Source of the DNA: Treponema sp.
GTDB taxonomy: Bacteria; Spirochaetota; Spirochaetia; Treponematales; Treponemataceae
Length of the DNA stretch: 64,000 nucleotides
Assembly: GCA_017553635.1 (NCBI GenBank)
Contig: JAFZKN010000010.1
Coordinates: 56,091-120,090, forward strand
Direction of reading: 5' to 3'
The notes below the pieces were generated by a model. That model was not told where the DNA came from and did not search any database. It saw nothing but the letters and a program-made list of their open reading frames with translations. Made by a program: the position numbers and the translations under genes. Positions 1-10,131 of the stretch are shown here, in pieces; positions within the stretch are counted from its first letter, which is position 1; each line of letters begins with the position of its first letter.

Positions 1-62
1 CAGTTTTAAGCAAAAACACAGAAGGTGCTTTAAAAGCATACGCAGAATTTTTCGGACTTTAA
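1..62 (+). CDS. 3' end of an unidentified upstream gene (partial)
   Basis: A short open frame enters from the left edge and stops with TAA at 60-62. Its last residues read LSKNTEGALKAYAEFFGL, with codon use like the neighbouring genes. The next gene starts 26 bases later on the same strand, so the two may be co-transcribed. NifX-like genes often follow Mrp/ParA-type ATPases, and the tail would not contradict that, but this is only a guess from context. Too little is visible to name it. Confidence 0.4.
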   Translation, partial: VLSKNTEGALKAYAEFFGL

Positions 63-88
63 TTAAATAAAAATACAATGAGGCTTTT

Positions 89-448
89 ATGAAAGTAGCA
101 GTAACTTATGAAAAAGAAACAGGAAATATTTTCCAGCATTTCGGAAAAACAGAATTCTTTAAAATATACGAAATCGAAAACGGAAAAGTTGTTTCTTCAG
201 AAATTATTGACAATGGCGGAAACGGTCATCACGCTCTTCCACCATTTCTTAAAAGCCTCGGTGTAGAAACAATAATTCTCGGAAACAGAGGTCAGGGCGC
301 AGTTGACGCAATCAATGCTTCGGGCCTTAAAGAAATTCCGGGCATTACAGGAAGTGCAGACGAAGCCATAGAGCTTTTTGTAAAAGGCGGGCTTAAAGGA
401 AACTTTAGCGCAACCTGCAACCACCACGGCGAACACCACGAGCACTAA
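89..448 (+). CDS. NifX/NifB-domain protein (dinitrogenase FeMo-cofactor biosynthesis family)
   Basis: This 119-residue protein matches the small single-domain Nitro_FeMo-Co family (PF02579): it opens MKVAVTYEK and continues NIFQHFGKTEFFKIYEI, the beta-alpha core that binds Fe-S or FeMo-cofactor precursors in NifX/NafY. The tail is rich in Cys and His (CNHHGEHHEH), which suggests a metal-binding extension. A GAGG ribosome-binding site lies 8 bases before the ATG. No nitrogenase gene is visible here, and stand-alone members are common in anaerobes without nitrogen fixation, where a role in iron-sulphur or metal handling is presumed. The family call is firm; the function is inferred. Confidence 0.8.
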   Translation: MKVAVTYEKETGNIFQHFGKTEFFKIYEIENGKVVSSEIIDNGGNGHHALPPFLKSLGVETIILGNRGQGAVDAINASGLKEIPGITGSADEAIELFVKGGLKGNFSATCNHHGEHHEH

Positions 449-480
449 AATCCACTCTATGCACAGCCTTTAAAAAGGTT

Positions 481-1632
481 TTAAACAAGGAGCGCTGGCG
501 GAACTGCCTTTGCCATAAGATTGCATGCAGTTTCGCTTGGATGAAGGTGATCTCCTGAGTCACATTCGGGCGCAAAAGCCTTGGGATTATTGATGTCGCG
601 CACTGCAAGATCAAAATCTATACAGCCGTCAAAATCTTTTGAATTCCTTAACCACTCGTTAAAATCATTACGAAGCTTTTCGCGCTCTTCGTTATATGTC
701 CTCCAGCCGTAAATCGGAATTAATGTCGCACTGTAAGTTTTTAATCCCATTTTATGAGCCGGCTCTGCATATATTTTTTTAACTCCTTCAGTTAAATCTT
801 TTAAAGACGGCATGTCAGTCCACGGCCGGAATTTATTTACTTCTACTCCAACCGGATGAATTATATCGTTTATTCCATGATGAATTATAATTGAATCTGC
901 TCCACTGACATTAGTTTCTATTGGAAAGCGCACTTCTCCTTTTAAACCGTATGCCTGGTAAGTAATGCAGTTATACTGCCGTAAAATTCTTGTTCCGCAG
1001 ACAGCACGCCTTATTACAGAAACATTTCCTTTACCGTCATTAAATGCACGTTCACGAAGATAATCCGGCCAGCTGCAGCATGTAATGGAATCTCCGTAAC
1101 ATATAAGCGCATGATTTTTTTCTTCTGTAAAAATATCTATCGTGTTTAAAAAATAAAAAATGTTTGTAGTATTTGAAAGGTCATCGTTTAAATCTTTAGA
1201 CTCTGCAAAATCACCGTAAGCATAATACCCTTTTTCAAACGGACTTAAAATTACAGTTCCGGAGTTCATCTGAGTAAAGTCTTTAAAATACATGCTTACT
1301 TCGATTGTGTCACCGGCATTTACATCAAAATTAATTTCATCACTTTCGATTTCACGCCCGGCAGGAATTACAAATTCACTGCCACCTTTTGTAACTGGAA
1401 CGCTTTTATATGAGTCATCTGATTTTTTAGCACAGAAAGCTTTTGTAACTTTTACATCTTCTGTTCCCGTAAGATTTGAAAAACGAAAACGCAGTCTGGA
1501 ACCTGAAAAGCAGATTTTTACAGGATAGCGCAAGGTCAGATCCTTTGCATAAGTTACTTCTGTGCGTTTAGTAATGGAAGTTGCCGTTCCCCAGCATGCA
1601 ACCCACTTTGTAAATTTTTTATCATCAGCCAT
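481..1632 (-). CDS. SGNH/GDSL-family hydrolase (probable esterase)
   Basis: The 383-residue protein has an N-terminal beta-rich region (about 1-165) followed by an SGNH hydrolase domain. Block I is ICYGDSITCC (nucleophile Ser in GDSI), block III is HHGINDI, and the catalytic Asp/His block is DSGDHLHPSE near the C-terminus. There is no signal peptide, so it is probably cytoplasmic and may de-acylate imported sugars or oligosaccharides; that role is inferred from xylan-related genes nearby. AAAAGAGA precedes the ATG. The next gene on the same strand (DMT transporter) lies 17 bases upstream, so the pair is probably one operon. Confidence 0.8.
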   Translation of the reverse strand: MADDKKFTKWVACWGTATSITKRTEVTYAKDLTLRYPVKICFSGSRLRFRFSNLTGTEDVKVTKAFCAKKSDDSYKSVPVTKGGSEFVIPAGREIESDEINFDVNAGDTIEVSMYFKDFTQMNSGTVILSPFEKGYYAYGDFAESKDLNDDLSNTTNIFYFLNTIDIFTEEKNHALICYGDSITCCSWPDYLRERAFNDGKGNVSVIRRAVCGTRILRQYNCITYQAYGLKGEVRFPIETNVSGADSIIIHHGINDIIHPVGVEVNKFRPWTDMPSLKDLTEGVKKIYAEPAHKMGLKTYSATLIPIYGWRTYNEEREKLRNDFNEWLRNSKDFDGCIDFDLAVRDINNPKAFAPECDSGDHLHPSETACNLMAKAVPPALLV

Positions 1633-1649
1633 AAAAATTCTCTTTTAAT

Positions 1650-2582
1650 TTATTTCCTTTCACTTATAAAAAGCCCGGTAATTGTTATTACAGTTCCGAG
1701 TGCGCCAAGAAGTGTAAGCTTTTCACCGAGAAACAGAAATGCAAATATTACAGTAACAACCGGAATAAGATAAAGACCGCAGCTTACTTTTACTGTTCCG
1801 ATTATATCACACGCTTTACTCCATGTTGTAAAACATATTCCGCTTGCAACAACGCCTAAGAAAATTATGTTAATCCATGTAAGCGCTTTTGAAAAACGAA
1901 GGACGTTTACAGTTTTATCTGTATAAAAACAAAGCGACCTAACAAAATCTCCTTTACCAGGAACAAGATTCCAGCCGAAAACTGTAAGCGGAATCATAAT
2001 TAAAACTGCAAAGAAAAAAATCCGTCTTGTACTGCAGAGCCTGTCGTATTTTTTCTTATTGATGATTGAAATTAAAAGTGAATAAAATCCCCAGCTTATT
2101 GCCGCCATAAGCGCAAGAAGATCTCCTTTAGGATTAAATTCTAAAGAATGTTTTCCGTTAAAGCATACAAGTGCAACTCCGCTTATTGCAATGATAAATC
2201 CTATTACAAACCAGACAGAAAGATGTCTTTCCTTTAAAAAAATTTGGCTTATTATTGCAGTAAAAAGAGGACATATGCTTACGATTACGCTTACATTAGA
2301 CGCATTTGTAAAATGAATTGCAATGTTTTCTGAAAGCTGGTATAAAACAACGCCTGTAAGTCCTGCAAGCGCATAAAGAATATTATCCTTCATCTGGATT
2401 TTCTGAAATTTAGGATGAATGAGCCAGAGCCCGATATACGCCGTTACATATCTGAAAAAAAGAATTTCAAGAGATGAAAAGTCATTTAAAAGATATTTTG
2501 TACTTACAAAAGTAACACCCCAGACAAAAATTGTAACGGATGCAAAAAAGATTCCCCAGATTTTTTTATTTTCGATATTCAT
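1650..2582 (-). CDS. DMT (EamA) superfamily transporter
   Basis: A 310-residue integral membrane protein with about ten hydrophobic segments arranged as two five-helix EamA halves. The first half opens IWGIFFASVTIFVWGVTFVS, and the second contains the FLFLGEKLTLLGALG signature typical of the end of an EamA repeat. It presumably exports or imports a small metabolite, and the substrate cannot be read from sequence. It is transcribed leftward with the SGNH hydrolase. A TATATT hexamer (2590-2595 on the minus strand) ends 7 bases before the ATG, with no clear Shine-Dalgarno. Confidence 0.8.
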   Translation of the reverse strand: MNIENKKIWGIFFASVTIFVWGVTFVSTKYLLNDFSSLEILFFRYVTAYIGLWLIHPKFQKIQMKDNILYALAGLTGVVLYQLSENIAIHFTNASNVSVIVSICPLFTAIISQIFLKERHLSVWFVIGFIIAISGVALVCFNGKHSLEFNPKGDLLALMAAISWGFYSLLISIINKKKYDRLCSTRRIFFFAVLIMIPLTVFGWNLVPGKGDFVRSLCFYTDKTVNVLRFSKALTWINIIFLGVVASGICFTTWSKACDIIGTVKVSCGLYLIPVVTVIFAFLFLGEKLTLLGALGTVITITGLFISERK

Positions 2583-2669
2583 AGTCTGGAATATATCACA
2601 TAACGGGTTTTAACGCCATAACGGGTAAAAAGCCTTCTCCACTTTTAGTCCTTAAAAGCCTTATTTTAT

Positions 2670-2705
2670 GCTGAATAAATGAAAATCCGTTGAGTTTTAT
2701 TCAGC
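2670..2705. promoter_or_regulatory. Perfect 10-bp inverted repeat upstream of leuS
   Basis: GCTGAATAAA (2670-2679) is repeated inverted as TTTATTCAGC (2696-2705) with a 16-base spacer. It ends 8 bases before the -35 box of the leuS promoter. The position suits an operator or upstream activator site; no U-tract follows, so it is not a terminator. Confidence 0.45.
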
Positions 2706-2713
2706 CTGACATA

Positions 2714-2742
2714 TTCACTCAAAAAGGTTTTTTCTATATAAT
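2714..2742 (+). promoter_or_regulatory. Promoter of leuS
   Basis: The -35 box is TTCACT (2714-2719, 4 of 6 to consensus). A 17-base spacer follows, and the -10 box is a perfect TATAAT (2737-2742). The leader is then about 23 bases with a GAGG ribosome-binding site before the ATG at 2772, so this gene is not leaderless, unlike several others in the window. Confidence 0.6.
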
Positions 2743-2771
2743 AGTTTCAATATCTACATTATGAGGCGATT

Positions 2772-5324
2772 ATGAGTAAATATCCATTTGAGTCCATTGA
2801 GCCAAAGTGGCAGAAATATTGGGACGAACACAAAACTTTTAAAGCTTTCGAAGATGAAAAATTTCCGGTTGAAAAACGCATGTATGTACTGGATATGTTT
2901 CCATACCCAAGCGCAGCCGGACTTCATGTAGGACATCCGGAAGGCTACACAGCAACAGATATCTATTGCCGCTACCTTCGCATGAACGGTTATAATGTAC
3001 TTCATCCGATGGGATACGATGCATTTGGACTTCCTGCCGAAAACTACGCAATCAAAACAGGAACACATCCAAAAACAACAACAAACGCAAATATAGAACA
3101 CTTTACACAGCAGATTAAATCACTCGGCTTTTCTTATGACTGGGATCGCTGCGTATCAACCTGTGAACCTGATTATTACAAATGGACACAGTGGATATTC
3201 CTTCAGCTTTATAAAAAGGGACTTGCATACGAAGCACAGACTCCGATTAACTGGTGTCCTTCATGTATGACAGGTCTTGCAAACGAAGAAGTTAAAGACG
3301 GAAAATGTGACCGCTGCGGTGCAGAAGTTACACACAAAACAATCCGCCAGTGGATTTTAAAGATTACAGATTATGCAGACCGCCTCGACAACGACCTCGA
3401 CACACTCGACTGGCCTGAAAGCGTTAAGGCAATGCAGCACAACTGGATTGGAAAATCAACAGGTGCAGAAGTTACATTTACAGTTGCAGACAAAGACGGA
3501 AAACCAACAGAAAACAATCTTACAGTTTATACAACAAGATGTGATACACTCTTTGGTGCAACTTACATGGTTGTTTCTCCTGAACACAAAATCATTCCTG
3601 CAATTACAACTGCTGAACAGGCAGATGCAGTAAAAAAATATCAGGAAGAAGCAGCAAAAAAATCTGACCTCGAAAGAACAGACCTTGCAAAAGATAAAAC
3701 CGGTGTATTCTCTGGAAGCTATGCAATAAATCCTGTTAACGGAAAATTAATTCCAATCTGGATTGCAGACTACGTTTTGATTTCTTACGGAACAGGTGCA
3801 ATCATGGCTGTTCCTGCTCATGATGACCGTGACTGGGAGTTTGCAAAGAAATTTGATCTTCCTATCATCGAAGTTTTAAAATCAGAAGTTGATGTTCAAA
3901 AGCAGGCATGGACTCAGGATGGAATTCATGTTAACTCAGAATTCCTTGACGGCTTAAACAAAGCTGACGCAATTGCAAAAATGCTTGAGTTCCTCGAAGA
4001 AAAGAAAATCGGACGCAAGGCAATTAACTATAAACTGCGCGACTGGATTTACAGCCGTCAGCGTTACTGGGGTGAACCGATTCCTCTTGTACACTGTCCT
4101 GACTGTGGAACAGTTCCTGTTCCGGAAGAAGAACTTCCTCTTACACTGCCTGAAGTAAAATCTTACCAGCCGACAGGAACAGGAGAAAGCCCGCTTGCTG
4201 CAATTGACTCATGGGTAAACTGCAAGTGTCCTAAATGCGGAAAGAGCGCAAAGCGTGAAACAAACACAATGCCTCAGTGGGGAGGAAGCTGCTGGTATTA
4301 CCTGCGCTACCTTGATCCGCACAATGATAAAGAATTCTGTTCTCAGAAAAATGAAAAATACTGGATGCCTGTAGACCTTTACATCGGAGGAGCAGAACAC
4401 GCAGTTCTTCACCTTCTCTATGCAAGATTCTGGCACAAGGTTTTATATGACATTGGAGTTGTTTCTACTAAAGAACCTTTCCAGCGTCTTGTAAACCAGG
4501 GTATGATTACTTCATTTGCATTCCAGAGAAAAAACAAAACTCTCGTTCCTGTTGATGAAGTTGAACAGAAAGAAGACGGAAAATATTATGAAAAAGCAAC
4601 AGGCGAAGAGCTTGAACAGATTGTTGCAAAGATGAGTAAGTCACTCAAGAACGTTGTAAACCCTGATGATGAAATAAAATCTTACGGTGCAGATTCTGTG
4701 CGCATGTATGAAATGTTTATGGGACCTCTTACAATGAGCAAGCCTTGGGCAACTCAGGGAATTGTAGGTATTCACCGCTTCCTCGAAAAAGTCTGGGCTG
4801 TTTCTGAAAAACCGATGAGCGACATTGATATTTCCGGAAAACTCGAAGACAAAGCATTGCTCAGTGCAAGAAAAACTTTTGCACAGACAATCAAAAAGGT
4901 AACAGAAGATACTGCAACATTAAACTTCAACACAGCAATAAGCCAGATGATGATTTTTATAAACGAGATTTCAAAACTCGATTCACTTCCAAAAGCAATG
5001 TGGAGTGATTTTGTAAAAGTTCTTTCACCTTATGCTCCGCATCTTGGAGAAGAGCTCTGGGAAAAACTCGGAAACAAAAATACAATCGCTTATGAAAGCT
5101 GGCCTGTTACAAATGACGAATGGACAGTCGATGATACAAAAACAATCGTTGTAATGGTAAACGGTAAAAAACGCGACACATTTGAAGCTCCTGCAGGAAC
5201 AGCAGATGACAGGCTCAAGGAAACAGCATTTGAGCGTCCTGACGTTAAAAAGTTTACAGACGGCCACGAAATTGTTAAATGCATCGTAGTTCCAAACAAG
5301 CTTGTAAATATTGTAATTAAATAA
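2772..5324 (+). CDS. leuS: Leucyl-tRNA synthetase
   Basis: The 850-residue class I aminoacyl-tRNA synthetase charges tRNA-Leu with leucine in the cytoplasm. Visible landmarks are the HIGH-type motif in [17 protein letters not shown] (about residues 45-60), a zinc-binding CPSC...CDRC pair (about 157-178), a large CP1 editing insertion, and KMSKSLKN near residue 620. The length is normal for bacterial LeuRS. A consensus promoter and a GAGG site lie upstream, and a strong hairpin terminator follows the stop. The gene is monocistronic. No T-box leader is visible; the only dyad upstream lies before the promoter. Confidence 0.97.
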   Translation: MSKYPFESIEPKWQKYWDEHKTFKAFEDEKFPVEKRMYVLDMFPYPSAAGLHVGHPEGYTATDIYCRYLRMNGYNVLHPMGYDAFGLPAENYAIKTGTHPKTTTNANIEHFTQQIKSLGFSYDWDRCVSTCEPDYYKWTQWIFLQLYKKGLAYEAQTPINWCPSCMTGLANEEVKDGKCDRCGAEVTHKTIRQWILKITDYADRLDNDLDTLDWPESVKAMQHNWIGKSTGAEVTFTVADKDGKPTENNLTVYTTRCDTLFGATYMVVSPEHKIIPAITTAEQADAVKKYQEEAAKKSDLERTDLAKDKTGVFSGSYAINPVNGKLIPIWIADYVLISYGTGAIMAVPAHDDRDWEFAKKFDLPIIEVLKSEVDVQKQAWTQDGIHVNSEFLDGLNKADAIAKMLEFLEEKKIGRKAINYKLRDWIYSRQRYWGEPIPLVHCPDCGTVPVPEEELPLTLPEVKSYQPTGTGESPLAAIDSWVNCKCPKCGKSAKRETNTMPQWGGSCWYYLRYLDPHNDKEFCSQKNEKYWMPVDLYIGGAEHAVLHLLYARFWHKVLYDIGVVSTKEPFQRLVNQGMITSFAFQRKNKTLVPVDEVEQKEDGKYYEKATGEELEQIVAKMSKSLKNVVNPDDEIKSYGADSVRMYEMFMGPLTMSKPWATQGIVGIHRFLEKVWAVSEKPMSDIDISGKLEDKALLSARKTFAQTIKKVTEDTATLNFNTAISQMMIFINEISKLDSLPKAMWSDFVKVLSPYAPHLGEELWEKLGNKNTIAYESWPVTNDEWTVDDTKTIVVMVNGKKRDTFEAPAGTADDRLKETAFERPDVKKFTDGHEIVKCIVVPNKLVNIVIK

Positions 5325-5330
5325 TTCAAT

Positions 5331-5373
5331 AAAAAAGTCTGGGTTGAATATTTTTCAACTCAGACTTTTTTTT
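5331..5373. terminator. Bidirectional rho-independent terminator between leuS and the Na/Pi cotransporter
   Basis: A stem AAGTCTGGGTTGAA / TTCAACTCAGACTT with one G-U pair and a short loop is flanked by an A-run on the left and a T-run on the right. It can therefore stop transcription of leuS from the left and of the converging minus-strand gene from the right. Confidence 0.85.
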
Positions 5374-5427
5374 ATCGTCAAAACCTTTCATTAAACAAAA
5401 TCAAATATATAAACTTTATTGTATAAT

Positions 5428-7083
5428 TTACACAGCCCTTAAGCTTTCAGAAATGCTGAAGCAGTTGTCACCGACTTTTTCAATCTGGCGTACAATGTCG
5501 ATGTAGAGAAGCTCTGATTTAACATCTGCACCGCTTTCAAGACGTTTTCTTGCAAGCTTTTTAAGATTCTTTCTAAACAGGTCAATCTGATCTTCGAGTT
5601 CTGATGCCATAGAAAGCTTGTTTTCATCGAGCTGCTTGTTTATGTTAATACGGATAAACTGCAGGAACTGGCGTGCAAGTTCAACATAAGGAATCATTCT
5701 GTCCATATCGTCCTGCGGAAATTTCATGTTCTTTGAAATACTTTTTGCAATAAGCATTATGGTTGCAAAACAGTTGTCAGACATATTTTCAAGTTCTTCT
5801 ACTATCTGAATCATCAGTGAAATGTGATTAATCTGATTTTCTGTTACGTGAAGGCTTTCGCATTTTACAAGATAATGTGTAATCTGTTCATGCATCTGAT
5901 CAAGATAATTTTCTGCCTTCTCTGCTTCTTCTACATGATTGTCTATAAAACTCTGATCTCTGTTTTTAAGTCCAATCTGAATTCTGTCAAACTCACCGGT
6001 TACGATATCTGTCATATCTGCAATTGCTTTTTCCGCACGGATGATGTATGCGGCAATATTTTCTTTTCCAAGAGGAGATTCAACAAAATCAAGCTTATAA
6101 GTAGAAGGACGTTCGTTACTGTCGTCCTTAATGATCTTTCTAGAAAGCTTTAAAATTGGATTCTGAAGCGGAAGAAGAACAACTGTCGACAATACTTTAA
6201 ATACAGTATGCAGCATTGAAATTCTGATTGCGATATTTGAATGTTCATGTCCTGGTGTTAATAAAGTTACAAGCTTTAAGAACGGAGTGAATGCAATAAG
6301 AACGATTACTGTTCCTGCAATATTAAAAAGAACATGAATAAATGCAGAACGTTTTGCATCTGCATCTGTTCCGGCTGCCGCAAGAACTGCATCAATTGTA
6401 GAACCTACGTTACTTCCGAGTGTGAGCGCTGCGGCAAATTCCCAGGTAATTGCATTTTTAATTGCAAGAGAGATTACGATACCGGAAAAGGCACTCGATG
6501 AATGTAAAAGAGCTGTAATTATGATTCCGATTATAAATCCTGCAAGAATCGAAAGTGCGCCGTAATCCTGTATTCTTGTTAACCAGAGAAGCTGATCCGG
6601 ATCCTGTGGAATTGCGCTCTGCAAAAGTTCAAGTCCAAGAAAGAGCATTCCGAATCCCATGAGGGCTTCACCCATGTTTTTATAAATTGCTTTTTTATGT
6701 AGTGTAAAAAGATAGCCGAATCCAAAGATAGGAATTGCCATTGCGGCAATCTTAAAATCAAATGTAGAAAGTGAAACGATCCAGGCTGTAATTGTCGTAC
6801 CGATGTTTGCACCAAATATCACGCCGACTGACTGTGCAAGTGTCAATAGTCCGGCGTTTACAAATGTAACAACCATGACGGTCGTAGCACCCGAAGACTG
6901 TATGATCATCGTCACAATCATACCGGTCAGAAGCGCAACAAACCGGTTTCCAGTCATTACACTAAGCGCCCTCTGGAGTCTCTCTCCCGCGCTCTTCTGG
7001 ACACCGTCACTCATAAGCTTCATTCCATAAAGAAGCAGAGCAAGCGCACCGAGAAACTCTAAAAATACTTTTATTACAGCCAT
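5428..7083 (-). CDS. Na/Pi cotransporter family protein with PhoU-like tail
   Basis: A sodium-dependent phosphate transporter of the NptA/PNaS type. The membrane half has two inverted repeats carrying the family signatures QSSGATTVMVV and LHSSSAFSGIV, and opens FLGALALLLYGMKLMSDG. The C-terminal third (about residues 330-551) is helical and PhoU-like, which in this family suggests phosphate-responsive control. I chose the ATG at 7083 because MAVIKVFLEF fits family N-termini; an in-frame TTG at 7122 would add 13 residues with no better ribosome-binding site. Neither start has a convincing Shine-Dalgarno. Monocistronic. Confidence 0.88.
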   Translation of the reverse strand: MAVIKVFLEFLGALALLLYGMKLMSDGVQKSAGERLQRALSVMTGNRFVALLTGMIVTMIIQSSGATTVMVVTFVNAGLLTLAQSVGVIFGANIGTTITAWIVSLSTFDFKIAAMAIPIFGFGYLFTLHKKAIYKNMGEALMGFGMLFLGLELLQSAIPQDPDQLLWLTRIQDYGALSILAGFIIGIIITALLHSSSAFSGIVISLAIKNAITWEFAAALTLGSNVGSTIDAVLAAAGTDADAKRSAFIHVLFNIAGTVIVLIAFTPFLKLVTLLTPGHEHSNIAIRISMLHTVFKVLSTVVLLPLQNPILKLSRKIIKDDSNERPSTYKLDFVESPLGKENIAAYIIRAEKAIADMTDIVTGEFDRIQIGLKNRDQSFIDNHVEEAEKAENYLDQMHEQITHYLVKCESLHVTENQINHISLMIQIVEELENMSDNCFATIMLIAKSISKNMKFPQDDMDRMIPYVELARQFLQFIRININKQLDENKLSMASELEDQIDLFRKNLKKLARKRLESGADVKSELLYIDIVRQIEKVGDNCFSISESLRAV

Positions 7084-7160
7084 ATTTAATTGAATAATAT
7101 CAAAAAAAAGGCCCTCTTTCAATAGAGAAAAAAACCTGTAAAAAGCCTGATTGATGAAAT

Positions 7161-7224
7161 AAAAAAAATCGTAAACTCATAACCTCTAAATATAAAAAAA
7201 TATAGAACGATTATAAGTTTACGA
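7161..7224 (-). terminator. Rho-independent terminator of the SpoIIE/STAS operon
   Basis: On the minus strand the arm TCGTAAACTTATAA (7224-7211) pairs with TTATGAGTTTACGA (7182-7169) with one mismatch, and a run of eight T follows (7168-7161). It lies just downstream of the STAS gene, closing the leftward operon. Confidence 0.75.
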
Positions 7225-7250
7225 TTAAATACCTGTCCACAGGTTAAGTA

Positions 7251-7577
7251 TTATTCAACTTCTGTAACCGACTGAATAACCTTAAATGCTTCGAGGAAGC
7301 CTGTATCTTTTACACGGTTAAGAGCCGTAAATGACATGTTCATAAGATAAAGCTTATAACCGGATTCAAGCCCGTCATTAAAAGATGCAAAAAGCATACC
7401 CATTCCTGTTGAATCTATATCAATGACCTGAGACATATCAAGAACGACATTATTTCCTTTAATTTCTTCAAATATTTTTTCCTGGAGATCACCACAAGTA
7501 TAAGAGTTTACTGATCCGACAAGTTCATAAAGAACGTAGTTTGCACCGCGCTTTTCTGTAATTGCTAACTGTTCCAT
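7251..7577 (-). CDS. STAS-domain anti-sigma factor antagonist
   Basis: The 108-residue protein is a single STAS domain of the SpoIIAA/RsbV type. The phosphorylatable serine is in the family motif VIDIDSTGMGMLF (about residue 57). In this family the unphosphorylated form binds an anti-sigma kinase and frees a sigma factor or other partner, and a SpoIIE-type phosphatase reactivates it. The two genes directly upstream encode SpoIIE-like proteins, and the gap to the nearer one is 13 bases, so the switch is encoded as one operon. No kinase or sigma gene is visible in the window. Confidence 0.88.
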   Translation of the reverse strand: MEQLAITEKRGANYVLYELVGSVNSYTCGDLQEKIFEEIKGNNVVLDMSQVIDIDSTGMGMLFASFNDGLESGYKLYLMNMSFTALNRVKDTGFLEAFKVIQSVTEVE

Positions 7578-7590
7578 CTATACTGCCTCT

Positions 7591-10131
7591 CTATTTAATA
7601 TCTTCGAAAACATCAGGATCAACAATATCATCAACACTGATACCCGCAACATTTGTTAAGTCTGCATTCGGATTAGAAAAATCACCGCTGAACATGTCAT
7701 CATCAAATGAATCTGGTCCTGTAAAATCTTCTTCCGACCCTTCTATTACAGAAGTAAATTCACCAGCTTTTAAATCTGACATTGAGTCATTTTCTTCGTT
7801 ATTTGAAGACTGCTGTTTAATCATCTCTTCCTGTTCAACTACTTCATCTGGTTCAACATTTATAGAACTGTCAGAAACATTTTCATCAATTGCATTATCG
7901 ATTAATGAATCTGCATCAAAACTATCTGAGTGATCAGTAATGCGTTCCTGTGCAGAATCTTCTGTATCATAAACAAGAGCACCTTCTTTGCCAAGATAAC
8001 GAACTACAAGCATAGTAATATCATCTTCAAGCTCCTTTGACATAAAGCGCTGAAGATTGTCATAAGTAAAGCGTGCAATTCTCGAAGCAGGATAAGTATA
8101 GTTATCCATAAGAGCCTGTTTAATTCTTTCTTTACCAAATGTTTCTCCACGAAGTGAATGTGAATTGATAAGTCCATTTGTAGAAACTGCAAGCATATCT
8201 CCTGATACAAGTTTAACCTGTTTAACTTTAATGAGAGGAGAAATATCTTTTACAAATCCCAATACATATCCCTTACCCTGTATTTCGATAACGTTATTAT
8301 ACGTCTTCGAATACATGAGCATCGCAGGAATACCACAGTTAACGTAATACATCGTATCAGTTGCAAAATCAACGAGACAGAAAAGTCCGCTAAAGAATGT
8401 TCCCTTAGGAAGGTTAAATCTTATAAATGAATTTACCTTCTGAATAAGTTTTTTAAAGTCATGAGTATCTGCAAGGAATGTACGTATAATCGATTTTAAG
8501 ATGACCATACTCATAGAAGCCGAGATACCCTTACCGCTCATAGAACCGATTACGATAATGTGACGGTTTTCTGTCAATCTGATAAGGTCAACAAATTCAC
8601 CACCAATGTTATGAGCAGGAACCATAAGATAACCTACATCAACCTTAGGGTTACGTACATAATCCATATTTTCCTGAATTGATGTAATAATCTGACTCGA
8701 CATTCGGATTTCACGGTTTACAGTTCCAACTACAGAAGCATTTGCAATGTTCTTCATGTAATAACCGAATACGAAGAAGTATGAATAAAATTTATCAAAT
8801 ACACTCTTATCATATTCATCATAACCAGAACCAGTTCTCTTTTCACCAAGAAGAAGAAGTCCAAGAACCTGATGTCCCTCGTGAAGAAGAATCAAAACTT
8901 CGGATTCTGTTTCATCAAATATTTTATATATTTCATTTCTAACTTCATGAAGAAGATAATTACCTTCTACCTCATCGCGGAACACAATAAAGATATCATT
9001 ATTCAATAAAACTTCCCGTGCTTTACCTGCTTTAGGCATCACGTAGTTAGTACCTTCCGAATTATATGCAGTTGCATATTCACCTGTTCCGTTATCAACA
9101 AGAACAGTCATTGTCGTTGTCTGAATATTATCCTGAAAAGCTTTTAAGAATTCCTGTGAGATATTAGCCTGCTCACTTTCGTAGTCAATTGATGCAAGCG
9201 CTTTTTCAAATTCAGATTCATACTGACTCGACCTGTAACTTACAAATTTTGTAAGCCCTGTCGCAATAATCCGGCTTACAACAAGAAGCAATACGATTGC
9301 TCCGAAAACAATCATATAATAAGAAGTTGAATTTTCTGAATATAACGGACGGAGCGTAACATAGAGCACAGCACCAATTGAAGCAGGAAGAAGATATCTG
9401 ATAAGAAGAGAAGTAATCGAAGAGAGAACCATTCCACTATCAAAAACCTTTTCATGATTTACAGAGTTTAAAATCATGATAACCATTACAGATACGATAT
9501 ACATAAACAGAGAGCGCATCATCGGAAGAACTTCTGAAATGTAGTAAATCATTGCAAGACCAATCCAACCGAACAGCATAGAACCAAAACTCATCGCAGC
9601 TTTCTGAGCAAGAAGTCTTGAGTTATTATTCTCTGCATTAAGAAGCATAATCATAATACCAAAAATCGGTAATACAAAAACATAAAGACCTACAAATCCA
9701 ACAGCCCATGTTAACGGTATCATTTCTCCAAGCTGATCAGAGAAAATTTTCCCCGAACCAAATTCAAACATTGTATAATCTGTAATCTGAATTTTAAAGA
9801 ATACAATAAACACAGCACTGAGCAGGAAAACTACTTTAGATATCAAGCCTAATGTAGATCTTCTCTTTCTCGCAATATTGATGAACATTGTAAAAATTTC
9901 TACAAATACTGCAGCAACAAGGAACAATACAAAACGTTCCATCAATATAGAAAGTTTTTCTGGACCATGTAAAACTGAAATAACAGCAAGAAACATTACA
10001 ATAGCAGAAGCAGCATCAAGAAGCATGACATTAAGAAGACTGCTTTCTGCACTAACATTCTTTGTATTGACATTCATTGATGTCCATATAATATAAGCAG
10101 CAAGAACTGCGTTAAGTAAAATATAAATCAT
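7591..10131 (-). CDS. Membrane SpoIIE-like protein with a degenerate PP2C domain
   Basis: The 846-residue protein has about eight or nine membrane segments (residues 1-310), a GAF-like region (about 330-470), a SpoIIE/RsbU-type PP2C domain (about 500-690) and an acidic, Ser-rich tail (about 700-846). The PP2C fold is recognisable, but expected metal-binding aspartates are replaced: GGEF instead of GGDY, GSMSGKG instead of GDVSGKG, and STNG instead of S/TDG. Only the C-terminal DDIT motif is kept. It may be a pseudophosphatase or scaffold that senses a membrane signal. Its ATG overlaps the stop of the intact phosphatase gene by one base (TGATG), indicating coupled translation. Confidence 0.8.
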   Translation of the reverse strand: MIYILLNAVLAAYIIWTSMNVNTKNVSAESSLLNVMLLDAASAIVMFLAVISVLHGPEKLSILMERFVLFLVAAVFVEIFTMFINIARKRRSTLGLISKVVFLLSAVFIVFFKIQITDYTMFEFGSGKIFSDQLGEMIPLTWAVGFVGLYVFVLPIFGIMIMLLNAENNNSRLLAQKAAMSFGSMLFGWIGLAMIYYISEVLPMMRSLFMYIVSVMVIMILNSVNHEKVFDSGMVLSSITSLLIRYLLPASIGAVLYVTLRPLYSENSTSYYMIVFGAIVLLLVVSRIIATGLTKFVSYRSSQYESEFEKALASIDYESEQANISQEFLKAFQDNIQTTTMTVLVDNGTGEYATAYNSEGTNYVMPKAGKAREVLLNNDIFIVFRDEVEGNYLLHEVRNEIYKIFDETESEVLILLHEGHQVLGLLLLGEKRTGSGYDEYDKSVFDKFYSYFFVFGYYMKNIANASVVGTVNREIRMSSQIITSIQENMDYVRNPKVDVGYLMVPAHNIGGEFVDLIRLTENRHIIVIGSMSGKGISASMSMVILKSIIRTFLADTHDFKKLIQKVNSFIRFNLPKGTFFSGLFCLVDFATDTMYYVNCGIPAMLMYSKTYNNVIEIQGKGYVLGFVKDISPLIKVKQVKLVSGDMLAVSTNGLINSHSLRGETFGKERIKQALMDNYTYPASRIARFTYDNLQRFMSKELEDDITMLVVRYLGKEGALVYDTEDSAQERITDHSDSFDADSLIDNAIDENVSDSSINVEPDEVVEQEEMIKQQSSNNEENDSMSDLKAGEFTSVIEGSEEDFTGPDSFDDDMFSGDFSNPNADLTNVAGISVDDIVDPDVFEDIK

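Noticed and set aside
2583..2771. T-box riboswitch for leuS
   Set aside because: The promoter lies only 30 bases before the start codon, leaving no room for a T-box leader; the dyad is upstream of the promoter.
7123..7160. TTG start at 7122 for the Na/Pi cotransporter
   Set aside because: It adds 13 residues not typical for the family and has no better ribosome-binding site; the ATG at 7083 is preferred.
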